A stretch of 8,204 nt of DNA from Rickettsiales bacterium (GTDB taxonomy: Bacteria; Pseudomonadota; Alphaproteobacteria; Rickettsiales; UBA8987): positions 1-8,204 of the forward strand of contig JAHDHN010000058.1 of the NCBI GenBank assembly GCA_020631295.1, written 5' to 3'. The position numbers were made by a program, and so were the translations under genes. The notes beneath the pieces are model-generated. The model worked only from the letters and a program-made list of their open reading frames with translations. It was not told where the DNA came from and did no database searches. Positions 5,907-8,204 of the stretch are shown here, piece after piece; the first letter of the stretch is position 1, and the number at the start of each line of letters is the position of its first letter.

Positions 5907-5936
5907 TACATACGCTTACCCATTAAGGCTCGTCAA
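5907..5936 (-). promoter_or_regulatory. Promoter candidate for the permease operon
   Basis: TTGACG (5931-5936, minus strand; five of six matches to the -35 consensus) is followed after 18 bp by TATGTA (5907-5912), a poor -10. The leader would be about 25 nt. An alternative TATATA-type -10 closer to the gene has no matching -35. Confidence 0.3.
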
Positions 5937-5961
5937 AGCCTATTTTTAAGGAATATCACTT

Positions 5962-5981
5962 TATTGTTATAATCAACAATA
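5962..5981. promoter_or_regulatory. Operator-like palindrome upstream of the permease operon
   Basis: A perfect 7-bp inverted repeat, TATTGTT (5962-5968) and AACAATA (5975-5981), with 6 bp between arms. It lies about 25 bp upstream of the -35 candidate, where an activator could bind. No regulator gene is in the window, so the role is unproven, and AT-rich palindromes of this size can arise by chance. Confidence 0.3.
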
Positions 5982-6006
5982 GCAATCTCTTTAAACATAT
6001 CAGATT

Positions 6007-6170
6007 GTCATCCTGAAGCGCAGCTGAAGGATCTCGTGCTCGGATGTTGAGTCGTACGTAGAAGTCACGTATGCCATACTCTAGAGGCACTCACCATAAG
6101 GGCATATTTTGTTATGAGATAAGAATGAGCTGCAGTGGCACGGGATCTTTCGGCTTTGCCTCAAGATGAC
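6007..6170. repeat. Family B element, copy B2
   Basis: Second copy of the element at 1436-1598, in the same orientation and of nearly equal length (164 bp). Its arms begin GTCATCCTGAAGCGCAGCTG and end GGCTTTGCCTCAAGATGAC; including flanking ATT and AAT the inverted repeat reaches 6004-6173. The core (about 6065-6104, with ACGTATGCCATA and CACTCACCATAAGG) differs from B1 at only about three positions, while the stretch between the core and the right arm is unrelated to B1. The inner GTTGAG/CTCAAC stem of B1 is not kept. It lies between the DUF192 stop and the permease promoter region. Confidence 0.85.
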
Positions 6171-6180
6171 AATGGTGCGC

Positions 6181-6222
6181 TTTCCGCCGTCGCCAAGGCC
6201 ATGGCGGACACAGCAGGATGAC
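6181..6222. repeat. GC-rich hairpin next to B2, possible fragment of another repeat
   Basis: CCGCC (6184-6188) pairs with GGCGG (6203-6207) around a loop containing GCCATGGC. It is followed by CAGGATGAC (6214-6222), the same nine bases that end the right arm of B1. The unit abuts B2 and lies just past the DUF192 stop. It has no T-tract for a classical terminator. It is seen once here, so calling it a repeat is inference. Confidence 0.35.
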
Positions 6223-6234
6223 ACTGAAAACTTT

Positions 6235-6708
6235 CTAGTATTTTTCCCAGGAAATAACATCGCCTGCCTCTATGTTCCAGGCGGCGGCCTTTCCGGCATT
6301 GATTTCCAGCACATAGCGCACTTGGGTGGGGCAGATGATATGCTCCAGTGAGTGCGGCACGGTGTTGGCGGCGATGCATTGCACCACGCCTTTCTCATCC
6401 ACAAACAGCATATCCAGCGGAATCAGCGTGTTTTTCATCCACATGCTCACGCGGGTTGCTTTGCCAAAATCAAACCACATGCCGGCCTTTTCTTCCAGAG
6501 ATTTGCGGTGCATCAGCCCTTTTGCCATGGTTGCATTGCTGTTGGCCAGCTCGGCCTGCACGCTCTGCGTTTCATTCAGCTGTACGGTGATGATCGGCAA
6601 GCCATCTGGCGAGCTATAGGGTGCAGATTGCTGCTCCCACCACACCCAGCCAATAATGGTGATGCAGAGCAGCATAACAGGCAATATAATAAGCAGGGCA
6701 CGTTTCAT
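6235..6708 (-). CDS. DUF192 family protein with N-terminal membrane anchor
   Basis: A 157-residue member of the DUF192 family (compact beta-rich domain, function not firmly established). An N-terminal hydrophobic segment, MKRALLIILPVMLLCITIIGWVWW (about residues 4-24), should act as a signal anchor or uncleaved signal, putting the domain in the periplasm. The domain covers about 40-157 with the family landmarks KGLMHRKSLEEKAGMWFDF (from 63), VSMWMKNTLIPLDMLFVDEKG (87-107), and RYVLEINAGKAAAWNIEAGD (131-150). There is no Shine-Dalgarno before the ATG. Instead, a near-consensus promoter ends 6 nt upstream, so the transcript probably begins on the start codon. The gene is divergent from purA, with repeat A3 between them, and monocistronic by position. 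Confidence 0.9.
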   Translation of the reverse strand: MKRALLIILPVMLLCITIIGWVWWEQQSAPYSSPDGLPIITVQLNETQSVQAELANSNATMAKGLMHRKSLEEKAGMWFDFGKATRVSMWMKNTLIPLDMLFVDEKGVVQCIAANTVPHSLEHIICPTQVRYVLEINAGKAAAWNIEAGDVISWEKY

Positions 6709-6714
6709 AGTGAG

Positions 6715-6743
6715 GCTATAGCTATCTGTAGCTATGCTGTCAA
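6715..6743 (-). promoter_or_regulatory. Near-consensus promoter of the DUF192 gene, predicted leaderless
   Basis: On the minus strand TTGACA (6738-6743, perfect -35) is followed by exactly 17 bp and TATAGC (6715-6720, four of six including the conserved TA). Six bases separate the -10 from the ATG, so the standard start point is the A of the ATG at 6708. This matches the absence of a ribosome binding site. Confidence 0.6.
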
Positions 6744-6756
6744 AAACCTATTCATT

Positions 6757-6842
6757 GCAGCCCTTGCGAAAGCGAGGGCCCAGAGCGAAACGGCTAGATA
6801 GTGCTTGTTAACCCTGGATCCCGGGTCAAGCCCGGGATTGCA
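6757..6842 (+). repeat. Family A palindromic intergenic repeat, copy A3
   Basis: Third copy. The left end is the hairpin GCCCTTGCGAAAGCGAGGGC (6760-6779), which is the exact reverse complement of the same 20 bp in A1. The right end is TCCCGGG-TCAA-GCCCGGGA (about 6820-6837). The core 6798-6824 is identical to A2. It sits between the divergent DUF192 and purA promoters, so its hairpins lie between two transcription starts, not at gene ends. Confidence 0.85.
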
Positions 6843-6853
6843 AAACCACATCA

Positions 6854-6862
6854 TGGTATGAT
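6854..6862 (+). promoter_or_regulatory. Extended -10 promoter candidate for purA
   Basis: TGGTATGAT contains the TGn extension followed by TATGAT (five of six to consensus). No good -35 is found at 16-18 bp, which extended -10 promoters can tolerate. The predicted start near 6869 leaves a leader of about 77 nt. In it, CAT-CCCTG (6891-6898) can pair with CAGGG-c-ATG (6909-6917) to form a bulged hairpin upstream of the Shine-Dalgarno. Confidence 0.4.
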
Positions 6863-6945
6863 GAGTGGGAAGAGAAATTTTACTGGTCAGCATCCCTGCC
6901 ATATTGTACAGGGCATGTCCGTGTGTAACAAAGGAAGAAACAAGC

Positions 6946-8204
6946 ATGACAAATGTGGCAGTGATTGGCTCCCAATGGGGTGATGAGGGCAAGGGTAAAA
7001 TTGTAGATTGGTTGAGTGAATCGGCCGATGTGATTGTGCGCTTCCAGGGTGGGCATAATGCCGGCCATACGCTGGTGATTGATGGCACGGTGTATAAATT
7101 GAGCTTGCTGCCTTCTGGTGTGGTGCGTAAAGGCAAGCTTTCTGTGATTGGCAATGGCGTGGTGATTGACCCAACGGCGTTGTTGACCGAAATGGAAAAA
7201 ATCCGCGCGCAAGGTGTGGATATCACGCCAGACACCTTGGTGATTGCCGAAAATGCCACGCTGATTTTGCCATTGCACCAAGCGATGGATAAAGCCGCAG
7301 AGGCCGGCCGTGGCGACAAGAAAATTGGCACTACTGGGCGCGGCATTGGCCCGGCTTATGAGGATAAGGTAGCACGCAGGGGCCTGCGCATGTGCGATTT
7401 GCTGGATGTCACCACGCGCAATGAGCGCTTAAGTGCCCTAGTAGCGCACCATAATGTGATGCGCAAAGGCCTGGGCGTGGAGCCGATTGATCAGACAGAG
7501 ATTGAAACATTGCTGGATGAGATCACGCCGAAATTGGCGCCCTTTATTCAGCCTGCATGGCGCATTTTGCACCAGGCTGCACAGGCGGGTAAGCGCATTT
7601 TATTTGAGGGCGCGCAAGGCATGCTGCTGGATTGTGACCATGGCACTTATCCGTATGTGACCTCGTCCAACACGGTTACTGGCTCTGCCTTTACCGGCTC
7701 TGGCTTGGGTGTGGGCAGCATTGGTTATGTGCTGGGCATCACCAAGGCATACACCACCCGTGTGGGTGAGGGGCCGTTCCCTACGGAGCTGGACGATGAT
7801 ATTGGCCAGCGCTTGGGTGAGCGCGGGCATGAGTTTGGCACGGTAACGGGCCGCCAGCGCCGTTGCGGCTGGTTTGATGCGGTGCTGGTGCGCCAGGCCG
7901 TGCAGGTGGCCGGCATTGATGGCATTGCCTTTACCAAGCTGGATGTGCTGGACGGGTTGGAAGAAATCAAGATCTGTGTGGGATACAAGCATGACGGCAA
8001 AGAATATGATTATTTGCCTGCCAGCCCAGCGATTCAGGCGGGTGTTGAGCCGATTTATGAAACATTAGACGGCTGGAGTGAATCCACCGAAGGGGCGCGC
8101 AGCTTCAAAGATTTGCCTGCGGCGGCGGTGAAATATGTGCGCCGCATTGAGGAGCTGATTGGTGCCACCGTGGCGGTGGTGTCCACCAGCCCAGAGCGTG
8201 ACGA
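6946..8204 (+). CDS. purA: Adenylosuccinate synthetase (3' end cut off by window)
   Basis: PurA joins IMP and aspartate using GTP to make adenylosuccinate, the first committed step from IMP to AMP, in the cytoplasm. The frame is open from ATG 6946 to the window end, with 419 codons visible; the family is about 430 residues, so only about ten are missing. The N-terminus reads VAVIGSQWGDEGKGKIVDWL with the catalytic Asp13, then FQGGHNAGHT with catalytic His41. Further landmarks are KIGTTGRGIGPAYEDKVARR, EGAQGMLLDCDHGTYPYVTS, GEGPFPTEL, VTGRQRRCGWFDAV and FTKLDVLDG. The frame ends in VAVVSTSPERD, which normally lies next to the C-terminus. AGGAAG (6932-6937) lies 8 nt before the ATG and supports this start. 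Nothing is frameshifted or missing in the visible part. Confidence 0.97.
   Translation, partial: MTNVAVIGSQWGDEGKGKIVDWLSESADVIVRFQGGHNAGHTLVIDGTVYKLSLLPSGVVRKGKLSVIGNGVVIDPTALLTEMEKIRAQGVDITPDTLVIAENATLILPLHQAMDKAAEAGRGDKKIGTTGRGIGPAYEDKVARRGLRMCDLLDVTTRNERLSALVAHHNVMRKGLGVEPIDQTEIETLLDEITPKLAPFIQPAWRILHQAAQAGKRILFEGAQGMLLDCDHGTYPYVTSSNTVTGSAFTGSGLGVGSIGYVLGITKAYTTRVGEGPFPTELDDDIGQRLGERGHEFGTVTGRQRRCGWFDAVLVRQAVQVAGIDGIAFTKLDVLDGLEEIKICVGYKHDGKEYDYLPASPAIQAGVEPIYETLDGWSESTEGARSFKDLPAAAVKYVRRIEELIGATVAVVSTSPERD

Larger units (their letters stand above)
5877..6234. other. 358-bp intergenic region without a gene
   Basis: From the permease start outward this spacer holds a promoter candidate (5907-5936), an AT-rich palindrome (5962-5981), element B2 (6007-6170) and a GC-rich hairpin ending in a CAGGATGAC motif (6181-6222). 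No coding frame with a credible ribosome site or family resemblance is seen on either strand. Confidence 0.7.

Noticed and set aside
579..6842. CRISPR array from the three A repeats
   Set aside because: Copies are kilobases apart, differ in orientation and lack spacer periodicity or cas genes.
6732..7346. 204-residue minus-strand open frame overlapping purA
   Set aside because: It is antisense to a clear purA, its C-terminal part is translated repeat A3, and it has no family resemblance.

Overview
The window looks like a piece of an alphaproteobacterial chromosome of roughly 50% GC. The best taxonomic clue is a putative membrane protein of the Alph_Pro_TM / TIGR02186 family (4150-4944), a family described from Alphaproteobacteria, encoded next to a TauE/SafE permease. 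A TolA with an alphaproteobacterial-looking C-terminal domain and GC-rich palindromic intergenic repeats agree with this. I cannot name the genus. No phage, plasmid, CRISPR or tRNA/rRNA signal was seen. This is core-genome housekeeping DNA with unusually repeat-rich spacers.

Layout. 1-549 (+): 3' part of metW, cut by the window start. 579-671: palindromic repeat A1. 716-1396 (+): promoter and a DUF937 gene. 1436-1598: long inverted-repeat element B1, lying between convergent genes. 1624-2508 (-): tolA. 2630-3487 (-): aroE. 3518-3610: repeat A2. 3616-3657: nested AT-rich hairpin, probably the terminator of the next operon. 3673-5876 (-): three-gene operon, transcribed TauE/SafE permease, then Alph_Pro_TM protein, then universal stress protein. 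The first pair overlaps by one base; the second pair is 12 nt apart with the ribosome binding site over the preceding stop. 5877-6234: gene-poor spacer with a promoter candidate, a small operator-like palindrome, element B2 and a separate GC hairpin. 6235-6708 (-): DUF192 protein with a near-consensus promoter that places +1 on the start codon. 6757-6842: repeat A3. 6946-8204 (+): purA, complete except for about the last ten residues.

How the genes work together. metW (methionine), aroE (aromatic amino acids) and purA (AMP synthesis) are independent biosynthetic genes. tolA belongs to the envelope-spanning Tol-Pal machine but lies away from any tolQ/tolR/tolB/pal partner in this window. The only clear functional unit is the permease/Alph_Pro_TM/Usp operon, probably an anion (sulfite, sulfonate or similar) export system with a periplasmic-facing accessory protein.

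The most notable signals are non-coding: two families of structured intergenic repeats (A, three copies with interchangeable end hairpins; B, two copies of about 163 bp with ~33-bp terminal inverted repeats and a nearly invariant core), and evidence for leaderless transcription of the DUF192 gene. I do not see a clearly new enzymatic or defence system here.
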